Shown here piece by piece: positions 49,861 to 62,558 of a DNA stretch of 64,000 bases. Source of the DNA: Epiperipatus broadwayi (Eukaryota; Onychophora; Udeonychophora; Euonychophora; Peripatidae); the NCBI GenBank assembly GCA_028023455.1, contig JAQFVV010012512.1:436001-500000 (forward strand), written 5' to 3'. The position numbers and the translations under genes were made by a program. Under the pieces are notes generated by a model. The model ran no database searches. It was not told where the DNA came from and saw only the letters and a list, made by a program, of their open reading frames with translations. Every line of letters begins with the position of its first letter. Positions within the stretch are counted from its first letter, which is position 1.

Positions 49861-52643
49861 TGACAGACAAAAATAAAGCATGGCCCTTAATCCCAGGAGG
49901 ATGTAAAGTCACCAACCAAGGCAGCGGTTGGTGGCCGAAGGTGGAGGGTGCTAAGAATAACCTGGAGGCGGACCCAGGCTGCCATTTGATGATGACTTTT
50001 TATTTAGATACTTACAACTGCAGATCACTTTCAAGTGAAGGAAGATTGCAAGAATTAGAAGAAGAACTCTCTTATATTAAATGGGATATTATTGGACTTT
50101 GTGAAGTTAGAAGAAAAGGTGAAGAGACAATTGATTTAAAAAGTGGACATATGCTCTATTATAAAGGCACAAATATTGGAAATACAAGTGGAGTAGGATT
50201 CATTATAAATAAAAAGTGGAAGAACAATATTGTGGAGATTGATGGTGTATCAGACAGAGTGGCAAGATTAGTTATACAACTTAAGAGCAGATATCAAATG
50301 CAGATAATTCAGGTTTATGCCCCAACAAGTTCTCACAGTGATGAAGTAGTAGAAGATTTTTATATGGATGTACAAAAGGCTTTTGATCAGAGTAAACAAC
50401 ATTTTAAAATTGTTATGGGAGATTTTAATGCTAGAATTGGTAAACAAATGAAAGATGAAAGTGTTGTAGGTAATTTTGGTTATGGTAATAGAAATGAGAG
50501 AGGACATAGACTTGTGGAGTTTGCAGAGAAGGAAAAACTTTATATTATGAATTCTTTTTTTGAGAAAAATGTTAGAAGGAAATGGACATGGAAGCATCCA
50601 AATGAAGGTACAGCAGAATTGGATTATATTTTGACTAACAGGAAATACATATTTCAAGATTGTAATGTTCTTAATAAATTTAACACAGGAAGTGATCATC
50701 GATTAGTAAGGGGTAAGATATATGTTAATGTAAAACTAGAGAGACAAAAATTATTAAGAAAAACTATATTTACAGTTGATATTCCTAATCTTCAGAAACA
50801 TTCTAATGAATTTAAATTAGAACTTACAAATCGGTTTCAAGTATTAGTAGATTTTGAACATGATTCAGATTTGAATGAAATTAATATGAAAATAACTGAT
50901 ACACTTTTAAAAACTGCAACAAAGATAGCTGGTAGAAAAAAGCAGCAATTGACTAATAAAATTTCTACTGAGACTAGAGAACTTATGAAGAAAAGAAGGA
51001 ATATGAAGATATGCAAGAATGATGCATTAAAAAGAATTGAATATCTCGAATTTTGTAAAATGGTGCGGAAAAGAGTTGAAAATGATATAAGAAAGTATAA
51101 CTGTGAACTAGCAAGAAAAGCTGTAGAAGAAAATAAAAGTCTTAAGAATGTAAAACAACATTTTGGTATTGGTAGGAAATTTATACCTGCAATAAGAAAA
51201 AAAGATGGAATTATTACTAAAAAGAGGGATGACATTATGAAATTGGTAGAAGATTTTTATCAAGAATTATATAGTAATAAAGAACAAGTACCTCCTATAT
51301 CTATTACATCTTCCGAATTGCCCAGAATTTTAAATGAAGAAGTGAGAAATGCAATTAAATGTATGAAAAAAGGAAAGGCTCCAGGTAATGATGGAATTAT
51401 AATTGATATATTAAAAGAAGCAGGTGAAGAAACAGAAAAAATATTAGCAAAGTTATATACCAAATGTCTAAATGATAAAGATGTACCGGATGATTGGAAG
51501 AATGCAGTAATAATATTAATATTTAAAAAAGGTGATAAAGAAGATATTAGAAATTACAGACCTATCAGCCTTTTATCAGTTTTATATAAAATTTTTACCA
51601 AGATAATTACAACTCGTCTACAGAGAACCTTGGATTTTCACCAACCAAGAGAACAAGCTGGATTTAAAAGTGGTTTTAGTACAGTAGATCATATTCAAGT
51701 TTTGAGAGAAGTTATAGAAAGGACAAATGAATATGAGTTGTCATTATGTTTTGGATTTGTAGATTATGAAAAGGCATTTGATTCTATAAACATTTCTTCA
51801 GTGATTAAAGTATTGGATCATCAAGGTATAGATCCAGGATATTGCCATATTTTAAAGAATATTTATAAAAATGCAACAGCAACAATTAGATTACATAATG
51901 ATACTGGGAAAGTCAACATTGAGAAAGGTGTAAGACAAGGTGACTCCATATCTCCAAAACTTTTTACAGCAGTGCTGCAAGAAGTATTTTGTGGATTAAA
52001 ATGGGAAACTAAAGGAGTGAAAGTAAATGGAGATTATTTAAGTCATTTAGATTTCGCAGATGATGTAGTTGTTTTTGCAAATAATGCTTCCGAGCTGCAG
52101 GAAATGTTGCAGGAGTTATCAGATGAAAGTAGGAAAGTAGGACTAAAGATAAATGTTAAAAAGACTAAAGTAATGTTTAATCGATTTGCTCAAAATATGA
52201 AAATAAAGATTGATTATGATGAATTAGAAGAAGTTAAGAGTTACAAATACCTTGGTCAGATTATTAATACAGATGGAAACATAATAGAGGAAATTAATCA
52301 TAGAATTAAACTTGGTTGGAGTGCTTTTGGTAGAAATAACTTGATATTAAAAGGAAATATGCCTATGTGTTTGAAAAGAAAGGTTTTTAACAAATGTGTT
52401 TTACCAGTTCTTACTTATGGATCTGAGACTTGGACACTTAATAGAAGATCAATACAGAGACTTCAGACCACTCAAAGAAGTATGGAGAGATGTATGTTGG
52501 GAGTAACAAGAAGAGATCGAAAACGCAATGTATGGGTAAGAGAACAAACAGGTGTTACTGACCTCATTGAAAAAATTAAAAGATTGAAGTGGAGTTGGGC
52601 TGGACATATTGCTAGAAGAGATGATAATAGATGGACAATTTAA
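49830..52643 (+). CDS. RTE LINE endonuclease-reverse transcriptase polyprotein (C-terminally truncated by a nonsense mutation)
   Basis: A 937-codon frame. The Met at 49830 lies in or before the 5' border; the Met at 49860 or the MM at 49989, just before the endonuclease, are likelier starts. Apurinic-type endonuclease: Asn63 in TYNCRSL, Glu92 in GLCEVR, QVYAPTS, GDFN 197-200, and SDH 288-290, all intact. Then a linker and [32 protein letters not shown] with Asp645, [17 protein letters not shown] 742-745, and [13 protein letters not shown]-terminal region: [17 protein letters not shown] to TAA at 52641-52643 removes about 57 residues (including the KRPRRRPHVRW part) that the sister copy still encodes in its last frame. 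It nicks target DNA and copies its RNA there. Catalytic sites look sound, so activity hinges on the lost tail. Confidence 0.93.
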   Translation: MIKIFPNYTIMTDKNKAWPLIPGGCKVTNQGSGWWPKVEGAKNNLEADPGCHLMMTFYLDTYNCRSLSSEGRLQELEEELSYIKWDIIGLCEVRRKGEETIDLKSGHMLYYKGTNIGNTSGVGFIINKKWKNNIVEIDGVSDRVARLVIQLKSRYQMQIIQVYAPTSSHSDEVVEDFYMDVQKAFDQSKQHFKIVMGDFNARIGKQMKDESVVGNFGYGNRNERGHRLVEFAEKEKLYIMNSFFEKNVRRKWTWKHPNEGTAELDYILTNRKYIFQDCNVLNKFNTGSDHRLVRGKIYVNVKLERQKLLRKTIFTVDIPNLQKHSNEFKLELTNRFQVLVDFEHDSDLNEINMKITDTLLKTATKIAGRKKQQLTNKISTETRELMKKRRNMKICKNDALKRIEYLEFCKMVRKRVENDIRKYNCELARKAVEENKSLKNVKQHFGIGRKFIPAIRKKDGIITKKRDDIMKLVEDFYQELYSNKEQVPPISITSSELPRILNEEVRNAIKCMKKGKAPGNDGIIIDILKEAGEETEKILAKLYTKCLNDKDVPDDWKNAVIILIFKKGDKEDIRNYRPISLLSVLYKIFTKIITTRLQRTLDFHQPREQAGFKSGFSTVDHIQVLREVIERTNEYELSLCFGFVDYEKAFDSINISSVIKVLDHQGIDPGYCHILKNIYKNATATIRLHNDTGKVNIEKGVRQGDSISPKLFTAVLQEVFCGLKWETKGVKVNGDYLSHLDFADDVVVFANNASELQEMLQELSDESRKVGLKINVKKTKVMFNRFAQNMKIKIDYDELEEVKSYKYLGQIINTDGNIIEEINHRIKLGWSAFGRNNLILKGNMPMCLKRKVFNKCVLPVLTYGSETWTLNRRSIQRLQTTQRSMERCMLGVTRRDRKRNVWVREQTGVTDLIEKIKRLKWSWAGHIARRDDNRWTI

Positions 52644-52840
52644 ATTTTAAACTGGATTCCAAGAGATTGTAAAAGACCCAGAAGGAGACCACATGTAAGA
52701 TGGATGGATGAAATAAGAAAATGTGTAGGGGTGATGTGGAGAAGAGAAGCTAAAGATCGGAGAAGATGGATTAAACTTGGAGAGACCTTCATCCTGCAGT
52801 GGATTGATAATGGTTGATAATGATGATGATGATGATTTTA
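49865..52840 (+). mobile_element. RTE-clade LINE, near full length
   Basis: About 3 kb with a single long ORF, a short G+C-richer 5' leader (CAGCGGTTGGTGGCCGAAGG) and a 3' tail of ATGATGATG units (52818-52835), all typical of RTE elements. It lies 0.8 kb downstream of a truncated sister copy in the same orientation. The ORF is intact apart from one premature stop. Confidence 0.93.
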
Positions 52841-53225
52841 GCAAAACATGAATAAATGCTTGTATTATTTTATTAATCATTAGCCTCATAAGTATATTGA
52901 ATTATACTTCAATCGATAACAGAGAAATCATCTTATATTTTATTCATAACTTAGTGAACTAGATTTGACAAATTACTTTGATTTATGGTTGCGGCTCATA
53001 TGCCAATAATAGATAAATATAGTAATGGATAACTATTTTAGCACTATTACGAAATATACTTTTGAGATACCACTCCACCCCCAGAAGGAACAAAACGAGC
53101 ATTTGACTGATTTAGTTGACAATTATCATTTTTATGACCAAAGCATTAAATTTATAAAGATACATTTTATTAATATGTAGAAGGAATTCAGTTTATGGAG
53201 TGATAAATGTGTGTGGGATAGCTAA

Positions 53226-53227
<2 letters not shown>
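52841..53227. other. Spacer; no gene recognised
   Basis: AT-rich sequence following the RTE tail. Confidence 0.4.

Positions 53228-53299
<72 letters not shown>
53228..53299. repeat. (TA)n microsatellite
   Basis: About 72 bp of TA. Confidence 0.97.
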
Positions 53300-53301
<2 letters not shown>

Positions 53302-55529
53302 GTTATCGCAAAGACACGCATTTGAAAATATTAAGAAATATTATAAATAGATCTTGTTAGTAGAATCACAACATTACAGCTTATGGATGTTCATGGGTTT
53401 ATTTGAAATATAATGGAAAGGTGGTTCATGCATGGCAGCATATTTATGTGATCCAGTCATGGATCCTAGCAGGTGCTTCTGAGAATTTATTGACGAAATA
53501 GACCGATACAAGTCTGCAAACATTGGCAGAATCAGTTCATGAATGAAGAGTGGTTGGTTGTGCATTTTATTGGGCTGGACTTTCTGGAGCGTTTCCCATA
53601 AAAGCCAGCTCATATGACCAAATAAGTCCCCAGGGGGTTAAGAGCCTGATTCTTGGACTTGGAGATACATAACAGGGTTCAATTTTCGATACTCCTGGGT
53701 AAAAAGAAGCGCAAATATAGATATGATATATGAATGATGAAGCCTATATGCATGAAATGCTTGGAATAACAAAATATAACTTTAAATACTATTTAATTAA
53801 TTAATGCCCAAACATTATGGAACATCCCGTGTAATGGTATGATTTAATTGCTAAACAGACATGGATCATTTAAATTAATTAGAATACATCATTGTTGGCT
53901 ATAAGGACTCTCCCCTTTCCCTTTACTTTAACTTAGTTATAACTTCCCATACCATTAAATAAGTATAAAAATTTGGTTATCAATGCTATCATTAAAATAA
54001 ATATAATTATACATCTACGAATGGGGGGGGGGTGATGAATTGGAAAATAAATAGATTTACTTACATATAATAAATTTGACATTTTGTGATTAGCACATTA
54101 TTATTTAATATATATATATATATATATCAAAAAAACATTTCTTAGAAAAACAGATGTTTGATCAGTTTTTCTACAACAACCTTAGAAGATAATTACTTTC
54201 TTTTCCCCAAACTCGCAAGCATTTTGTAAATATGAAATAATACTTATTTTTAATTAAAATGAATTTAATTATCCTATAAAGTAGCAGGGAAGAAAAATAA
54301 AAAAAATTACATGCTAGCAAGTTTGAGGGTTTATTGGCATATTTAAAATACAAATATATATAATACAATAATAAACTAAAAGATTATTGCTGCATGAAAA
54401 TGAAAGGAAAACAGACTAAATAGAGGCTCAATGATAAAAAAAATTCAGTTATATAATGTTACAAACAACTAGAGATAAGTAAGTTATAAATATTTTACAC
54501 AACATTATCTAACAGAATGTCAGAATTATTATTATTACAGAAGGCTTAGGTTAAGAGATTCATATAGTGGCTAAAGTTCTTTTTACCTTGTTAAATACAG
54601 TGGCAGTCCTGGATGCTTCAGTGTCCATTGGAATTAATATACTAGATCTAGATTTTTGGGGTCAGTTAAACAGGTAGCATTTACTTTTTAATCTATAAGC
54701 ATTGGAAAGTTCATAGGTACGGGATCCAGAGTTCTGCTTCCAGAAAAGAGCATGTTTAAATGGAGAAAAAGGTGAATTTTCCTCTACTCACTACACATTG
54801 TATTAAAAATTACATGAGCATGGATTCCATCTACCATAGCTATTTTATGATTGTCTCCTCCCCTTTTGGATTTAAATCTAGAAGTATTTATATCCTTTTT
54901 GATGATGATGGCAAGCACTTAGCTGGTAGACTACAGGCAATTTGAGCACTTAGCAGATCTGAAATCTGTTGACCGGATGTATCTTTTGTTTAGTAAGTTT
55001 TGAAAACAATGCAATCCTGTTATAAGCTTCTTGAATGATTGTTTTAAAATAGTCTTATGATTATAAAACAAATTGAAGTGTATAAAATTTCCACTAATGA
55101 ATTTTTACTTTATTGTTACAAATTGTAACCTTTTAATTCTGACTAATGGGTTTTTTGGTTAATTGTTTTAATTGCATTCAAGAAACTTCTTAGAAGAACT
55201 GCATCATTTTCTGACCGCTAAGATTAAATAAATAAATAATAAATTATATATATAATTTTAAATATACATTAATAATATATGTTTTATTGGAAATTATGAT
55301 TTTAAAGTAATCTTCCCTCACCAATAATATGTACATATCCATTACGCATGCATACGAATTAAAATAACATAAAATATTTGTTTATTAAAATTATTTACAA
55401 TAAGATATCTATATATCTACGTCAGTTGTTTTAATATTTAAGCTAGAAGAAAAAATATGTATTAGTAAATACTTATATGTGCGTAAGGATGGAGTTTTAA
55501 AATGGTTCAGTGGTGGGAGATTGTAAGTG
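53300..55529. other. No gene recognised over ~2.2 kb
   Basis: A G+C-richer segment at 53380-53710 (minus frame 53374-53613, 79 codons) and another at 54560-54980 show no domain. A G-run (GGGGGGGGG) lies near 54024. No tRNA-like fold was found, despite a GGTTCAATTTTCGATAC word at 53674. Confidence 0.45.
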
Positions 55530-55568
55530 GGCTGTGAAGCTCAATCTGAGCATCAGATTGACTGCATC

Positions 55569-55600
<32 letters not shown>

Positions 55601-55625
55601 AGCGCATTGACTTATATATATATAT
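55530..55625 (+). repeat. Hairpin-(TA)n element, copy C
   Basis: GGCTGTGAAGCT, perfect hairpin CAATCTGA-GCA-TCAGATTG, ACTGCATCAATATATAT, (TA)n, (GA)n, GCGCATTGA. Same order of parts as copy B, where the tail is G10 then GTGCATTTA. Confidence 0.6.
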
Positions 55626-56309
55626 ATATATATGTGTGTGTATTGATGATATATATATATATATATACATATGCACACATAAATATTCTTCATGTTGGTA
55701 ATGTTAAAACTCATTTAAGAAATCTTGAATTTAAAAGTTTTAACAAATTTTAATTAATAAAAATTAGATATTTATTTTAAATGCACAGATAAATGTATAT
55801 AATTTAATTAATTATAAAGTTATTTTGTTAAATCAAATTAAAAACAAAATATTTTTTTTTTAAAAAGTTGTAAATTCTAATTAATTCTAAAGTTAGTTTT
55901 AGAAAGTAGACTAAAAGAAAAAGGTGTTTTCTTTTACAGTAACTAATAATGGAAATGACATTGTAGGGAAAATAATTAAAGTGCTTTTAAACAGATCAAT
56001 AGATTAATACAAGAAGAAAAATAATTGACATGATTTGATTAAAAAGGCTATTATTCCTCTTCAAACATAGGAGCTTGCAAATATAGTATTAGATAAATAA
56101 GTCATACCTGATTCTCTGGACTTATTTATAGTCTATAGATCAAAGATTCAAAAGAGAAATGATGAATCCAAATTTTACTTATAAGATAGCTCCAAACCAT
56201 ATCAATAGTGCTGGAAATTACATTTATTATTATTTTTCTTTGATTAATTTTTGTCTACTTCCACGATTCTATTCTGCTTCCAATATTCTTCATATTCTCA
56301 GATAAAGAA
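55626..56309. other. No gene recognised
   Basis: AT-rich with two further (TA)n runs near 55612-55670. Confidence 0.5.
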
Positions 56310-56585
<276 letters not shown>

Positions 56586-58378
56586 TTGGTTGTTTTGCCA
56601 GATCTGTGATGCAAAAGCAGAGAAGCCATTATCTGCTTTACTCTGTCTAGCTAGGAGAGAGTGATCTGAAAAACTCATTGCTAACTCCCAAAAGAAAAGT
56701 AATCACCAAATAGAAAAACCACCTAAATGTGTATTTACTATGAATTAACCCATATGAATAAATCTGATGTCAAACATTCCATGAGAAAACAGCTGCTAAA
56801 TTAACAGTTAATGATATCTAGGCATCATAAATGAATATGAAATAGTGATTTAAACTTACTATCTCCATAGCCATGGTTTATTGGAAATACTGCAAAATAA
56901 ACCAATACCCAAAGGACTGAACATTAAATTATCACACTGTATTAAGAGGTTTGCACTGTAAACAAATTTCTCATTGATCATTATCTATCTCTGAGCTAGA
57001 AAAAATATATTAATAAATAGTTATTTATTAAATCTGTTTAAGAGCATGTGTGGTGAGTGATTACTATGTTGTTTTCTTTAGCAATCCATCATTTATTTAA
57101 TCACAATAATTTTAAAACTAATGAATTTATAATCATCAGTAAAAGCATATTTTCACAATCTTTGGCTTTGCTATTAAAGATTTATGTTAGTTAAATCGAT
57201 TATTATCATTTTATTTAATATATAAATAAAATGTTGGAGCAGTAAAGGTATAAATTATGGATATAGTTCAATCTGTTGCATAGACCATATAGGTTAATGT
57301 TTTATCTAATATGTTTCAGATTGAGTGAGCTGCACTTCTGTTTTTGAGGTAAATTTATTGATAAATATGGATGGCTATCAATCCATCAATTCAGATTATA
57401 CTAGTTATATCTGAAACTCATTATTATTTAAAGAATTGGTGAAATTACTGTAACAACATTTCCAAATGCTGGTCCCTAACAATAATTATTTTGTTTAAAC
57501 AGTGATGTGTGGTAAACAGTGATATGTGGTAGATAAACAGTTTCTATCATATATTATCTATTTTTTTTATAAAATGTTTTGTAGTGATATGTTTGTGACT
57601 GATGGCCATTAGCATGCAGTATCAAATATTTACAGAAATAGTACATGGTAGGAAATTACTTTTTACCATATGTGTTAAATTTTTCATGTATTGGTTATTG
57701 TTCAAAAACTATTGTAATACTAATGTTATTTCATATATTTCACAATTAATTTATTATTGATTTTTTTGCTAATATCATAACCTGAAATTTGTCATGGCAA
57801 TCAGTTAGTTAAATCATTCTTACTATATAATATAGTGTTAACCTTATTAGGCAGTGTTGGTTAACCTTACAAGTGTGATAATGAGAGGTGCAAGTGATTA
57901 GATGTCAATACAATATATTGAGTTCCATTCAAAAATATGTAATTAAAGTAACACCCTAAAATATATATTATCAAATCTCTATTGTTTAAAGACATTTAAA
58001 CAAATATATACTATATTAGTGCATAATGTAAATTAAATTAATATTAATAATATTTAGAAAGATTTAATTACCATGAATTAATTTATAAATCAGTTAACTA
58101 AAGTGCTAACAATGTATTATTTTGAATATAATTAAATAAATTGTGTTTGTTTTATTATTTTTGGCAGTTTGCCATCATTATTTGCATCAGAATTTTAACT
58201 TGTTTCTGCCTCACCTTACAGCCTGGAAAAGAAATATTGTTAGTCTGTGAGATCAGAATGTGAAATGCACATGTTGATTGTACTCCAGTGGTTTTCATGT
58301 GGATTGCACTATTCTGTCAGTTACAGTATATATATTTTTATAATATGGCACCCAAAATAAACCATTATTTTATGTATA
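56586..58378. other. No gene recognised over ~1.8 kb
   Basis: AT-rich; only small duplications (AACAGTGAT(G/A)TGTGGTA twice near 57501). Confidence 0.5.
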
Positions 58379-58460
58379 CACCTGGGTCTCTTTTTACATG
58401 GACTTATTTAACACGATTTTGAAGTTACGCGATTTGTGTTTCACCGGAAGTCGACCTCCG

Positions 58461-58529
58461 ATAATGTGCTATTACTTTAAATAATAAATTTTGCGCACTT
58501 ACGTTATATTGAAAGTAATAGCACATTAT
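58461..58529. repeat. Perfect 18-bp inverted repeat inside the pogo-like element
   Basis: ATAATGTGCTATTACTTT and its exact complement, separated by 33 bp. Confidence 0.9.
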
Positions 58530-59095
58530 TGGAATTCTTCTTTCATCTTAGTAATTTCAATATTTTCAGTGCTTTATAATAGTAAGATTTTATGCAATAA
58601 TAAAATTAAAATCATGATTTCCACATTTTATGTATACACACATTAAATTTTACAAGATTATAGTGCAAATTTGTTCAAGCATTGTGCATGTTAATTTTGC
58701 ATTTTAAATCACATTCTGTTTTTGCTTTTTAAAAAAGAATGTAATCAATTATTAATCATTTAGTGTCCACAAGTTTATTTTTAAAAGGTCAGTAATAGCA
58801 GTTGGCACAATTAAAAATTAAAATCTGATTTTAATTGTAATTAACAATTTAAAAATTACTTACGGGCAACTTGAAATAAATGTGATGTAAAATGAAATTT
58901 GATTTTTAAACGGAATTGAAAATTAAAAATAAAATTATGAATTTAATTTTTAGTTGTTAGTTTTAATTAATTTTTTCCCAGCAGTGGTGAATAAATGTCT
59001 TTTTATTATCATAAGTCTAAGTTCATAAACAATTAATAAAATCATCGTCGTCATCAACATAAAACTATTAACACAACATGAGAGTGAACTTGGCG

Positions 59096-59190
59096 CTAGT
59101 TGTATTTTTTCTTGTGAGAATAATTGCTGAGATATTCTTGACTTTGTTTAAGGAGAAGCCAAATACATCACATCACATCACATGAGAATC
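59096..59190 (+). mobile_element. LINE family A, 3' end only
   Basis: TTGCTGAGATATTCTTGACT..GTTTAAGGAGAAGCC then (ATCAC)n-like tail. It matches the complement of 27303-27360. A severely 5'-truncated insertion, in plus orientation, within the pogo-like element. Confidence 0.75.
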
Positions 59191-59709
59191 TGATTTTTTA
59201 CTAGTTTGCAAACAAACGTATTTTTGGGCATATAGCGATAATAATTAAAATGTGTATAAAAAATGTAAATTACTGTAAATTATGCATAAAAATATATTAT
59301 TTTGAATAAAATTAAATATTATAGTTAAAAAAAGTTTGTCTTGTATCAATTTTTTTCAAATTTGAAATTTTTTAATAGTCATATTTTATTTCCTTATTTT
59401 TTTGTGCGAATTTTAAAGTAATTTTACGTTGATGCTTTGCTTTTATGCGAATTTTGAAAAATCACAGACCACATCCCCCCTTCTTCAATGTAAGTTATGT
59501 CTATTTTTGCACGATTTCATTTGCGCGTGTTTTCTGAGGAACCTATCTATCGCGTAAAACAAGACCCAGGTGTATATCACTAAAATAGCATGGCAATGTA
59601 GGACCTGATTATAAAATTTGTGAATCTCTGAGATAGATAGATATGTTTTTTTTTTTTTGTAAAATAGCGCATACAATGTTGACCCAATTGTATTGTCCAT
59701 AAATCACTA

Positions 59710-59711
59710 AG

Positions 59712-59742
<31 letters not shown>

Positions 59743-59750
59743 CAAGGGCT

Positions 59751-59788
<38 letters not shown>

Positions 59789-59798
59789 AGCCCTTGGA
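59710..59798. repeat. Two adjacent (TA)n-centred palindromes
   Basis: AGA(TA)nTCT at 59710-59741, then TCCAAGGGCTACAA-(TA)n-TTGTAGCCCTTGGA at 59741-59798, the second a perfect palindrome of 58 bp. Cruciform-capable. Minus-strand poly-Ile/Tyr frames here are artefacts. Confidence 0.9.
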
Positions 59799-62145
59799 TT
59801 TGTCCAAGACTCCAGTTTTGGAGTTAAATAAGCAAGAGAAGGTTCCATCCAAATTTTCATCATAATGTATGTATTTTTTTTTCTTCTTAAATAAGCAAAA
59901 TTTTAGCCAAGACCGAGTTTGAACCCATATTTATAAGGGATTGTGTATGTTTGACTTAGTAAGCAATCTAAAAATTTATTGTTAATATGTTTATAACCAA
60001 AAGATTATTTTATTTTAATTGATGGGTCAAGTTAATATTAAAAACATATTTAAAAAAGCAAAATTTATATATTTGTTGATAGGTTGACTGAGAAAAGGGA
60101 GATGTATGACTATTAAAAACTACATTAGATAGTGATGATGAGTGGACATTGTTTTATAATGAATTATAAAGAAACAGTTCATGAAAGTAAATGAAAAATA
60201 ATAATGATATAGTTATAATAATTAAGGATTATAATTAAAGATTGAAGAATTAAATCGGTCAATTTAAAGTATTAAAGGTAAATTTAAAAAATTATATACG
60301 TGCAATGTGTGTATATATAATCTGATTATAGGTTTTGATTGTAAAATTCACAATCAATAATCTTCCTTATCATGTTGTAAAGCAATCTTTAAATAAGAAA
60401 TTAAATAATTTTAATAAGTTTAATATTAGCAGCCAAATTTAATTCAAAGTCTGGGTTTGAAATAGCTGCAATATATATTTTGTTTCATTATTAAATGGAA
60501 AAAGTAAGATTACTTTTCTGTTATTTACTTTTAGTATAAGTTTCAAGTGTTATATAAATTATCAAAGGCATTTAAATGATGCCAATTTTCACCAAAGAAT
60601 TTAAGTAGACCATTAACTTAGACCATTAACAATGATGGTCTGTCGAATGTCAAAAATTAATTGGCGATTATAACTGTTGAATTGTAAAGTTAATTGTGTC
60701 TGTTTAAAATACAGATTGGAATTTGGGCCTGTTTTTCTAATGGAACAAAAAGGTTAAAATTAATAGAGAAAAGGAACAAATCGATTAATTATAAAGAAAA
60801 TGAGCAGATGGATTTTCTCTATAAAAACTTTTGTATTAACAGAAGGGGGGCTCTTTTTAAACTTTCTTATCTGTGGCAGTTTTCTTGCATTGACTGAGAG
60901 AAAAACTGTCTTATAAAATTTAAAATTGTTTTTATTGTACTTTTTGTCTCTTAAGAATAACTTGGCTAAATCTAACATTGTCCTAAGAAAAGACAATGTG
61001 TAGTGAATAAATTTTATGTGGGCACATACATGTTTACCCTCCAGAAGTCAACTAATGGTCATCACTGGATCAACAGATGGTAATAAAAATTTAAACCACA
61101 GAAATTAAACTTTGAATTTAATATCGTTTATATATGCAAATAGTAAAATTTAAAACTCAGAAGTTTGATATATACATAAGTCAATTTAAAATATAAAATG
61201 AATTTAAAATTGGAAAAGGACAATCAAAAACAGACTGATATTGTGAAAAAGTTAAATGAAGGCTGTTTAACTGAAACCTGCATAAAATTAAAAAGTTTAA
61301 ATGTAATCTACATAGAGTTGGAAATGAGGGAAGCGGTTCAACAAAATAAAACTGTATATATGATGGCAAAGGAACCAAACTCTATCAAAAGAACTTTTTA
61401 CTACAAAGATTTATATCCTCTTATAAACCAGTCAAGAAGGAATGGAAAAAAAAAAAGAAAAAAAAAAGTAGAAATCAGGAACTTGGAAGAATACCTGCTA
61501 AAGGACTTTAAATAAGTATATATTTTTTTTATTATTCGCTCTTTATGTGTGTAAGACATTTAATATATATAAAAGAAAAATGTGTGTAGGACATTTAATA
61601 TAAAAATTAAAAAAAACAAATTTTTTTCTTTGTAGTGTATCATGTATATCATCTATTTTAAAAGTAATTCATGTGATAATTACCATTGTATTATTTTGGG
61701 GGTAGATATTGATTTCAGATGATTTTATATATGTTTATTTAAATGCTTTTGCTATTATTGTTATTTTGGGAGTAGATGAAATTTATATCATGTTCTGATA
61801 TGCCTTATTTAAAATGCTTTACAAACAATTTTAAAAAAAAAAAACTTAGAGATATTATTATTATCATCAGAAGTTATTATCAAATGCTTAGACTTATAGG
61901 TGAATTGCTTGTCTATTGAGTTGCATCATCATCATTTTTTTATAAAAATGCATGGAAATAGTTTTGAAAATTTTATGTGCATTTCTTATTGTTTATTATT
62001 ATTGTTATCATAGATTTAAGGCCAGAAACAAGCTGATTTATGCTTGGAAAATTTATGGGCTCATATTCCAGTGCACTAGTTACAAGAATATTAAAGAGAT
62101 GAAAGTTTTACTTGTATAATTTGATGTTTCGACCTGTATGTGTGT
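59799..62145. other. No gene recognised over ~2.3 kb
   Basis: AT-rich. The 105-codon plus-strand frame at 61198-61515 (MNLKLEKDNQKQTDIVKKLN start, Lys-rich RRNGKKKRKKKVEI near the end) has no recognised domain and is of near-chance length, so it is noted only. Confidence 0.4.
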
Positions 62146-62153
62146 GGATAGAC

Positions 62154-62550
62154 CAGGGGTCCCCAACCTTTTTGCACTTGAGAGCACATTCTATAATACT
62201 GGCCAGGTGGCGGGCACTATTTATTTTTTTCAACCAGATGGTGGGCACAATTTATTTTTTCAATGTAAATTTTGTTGGATATTGTTAATAATGCACATAA
62301 TGTACAAAAAAATATTTATTTCAAAAATAAAATTTTAACAAATAATTAACGTTTATATTTTTACGCTGTAAAAGTATAGTATGCCCTATAATTAGATTAC
62401 AGTATAATACAATAATTTATAAGAAATTGTAAAAATTAAATTTATTTGTATCAGATAAATAATTTTTTATTGTGTTCGGATAGCGGCGGGCACAAATAAA
62501 ATGGTCTGCGGGCGCCATGGTGACCGCGGGCATAGGGTTGGGGACCCCTG
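62154..62550. mobile_element. hAT-type MITE with perfect 8-bp target duplication
   Basis: 397 bp bounded by perfect 15-bp inverted repeats CAGGGGTCCCCAACC and GGTTGGGGACCCCTG, flanked by GGATAGAC on both sides (62146-62153 and 62551-62558). CAGGGGTCCCCAA-type ends plus an 8-bp duplication are diagnostic of the hAT superfamily. There is no transposase; the interior has two ~40-bp near-repeats (GGTGGCGGGCACTATTTATT / ATGGTGGGCACAATTTATT) and a G+C-rich right part. It moved with a hAT transposase encoded elsewhere. Confidence 0.93.
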
Positions 62551-62558
62551 GGATAGAC

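Larger units (their letters stand above)
58379..59572. mobile_element. Pogo/Tigger-like non-autonomous DNA transposon
   Basis: Termini CACCTGGGTCTCTTTTTAC (58379 on) and GTAAAACAAGACCCAGGTG (to 59572) are imperfect inverted repeats, and both are flanked by TA (58377-58378 and 59573-59574), the target site of Tc1/mariner and pogo elements. Subterminal words such as TTACGCGATTTGTG and TTTTACGCGA recall Tigger-type ends. There is no transposase. An internal perfect 18-bp inverted pair (58461-58478 / 58512-58529) and a nested LINE-A 3' end (59096-59190) lie inside. Confidence 0.7.

Noticed and set aside
50268-51463. Minus-strand ORFs of 67-143 codons
   Set aside because: Antisense shadows of the RTE endonuclease-RT frame.
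53640-53710. Possible tRNA or tRNA-derived SINE (GGTTCAATTTTCGATAC resembles a B box)
   Set aside because: No A box, acceptor stem or anticodon arm could be paired around it.
61198-61515. 105-codon Lys-rich ORF
   Set aside because: Open frames of this length are expected about once per window at this base composition; no domain seen.
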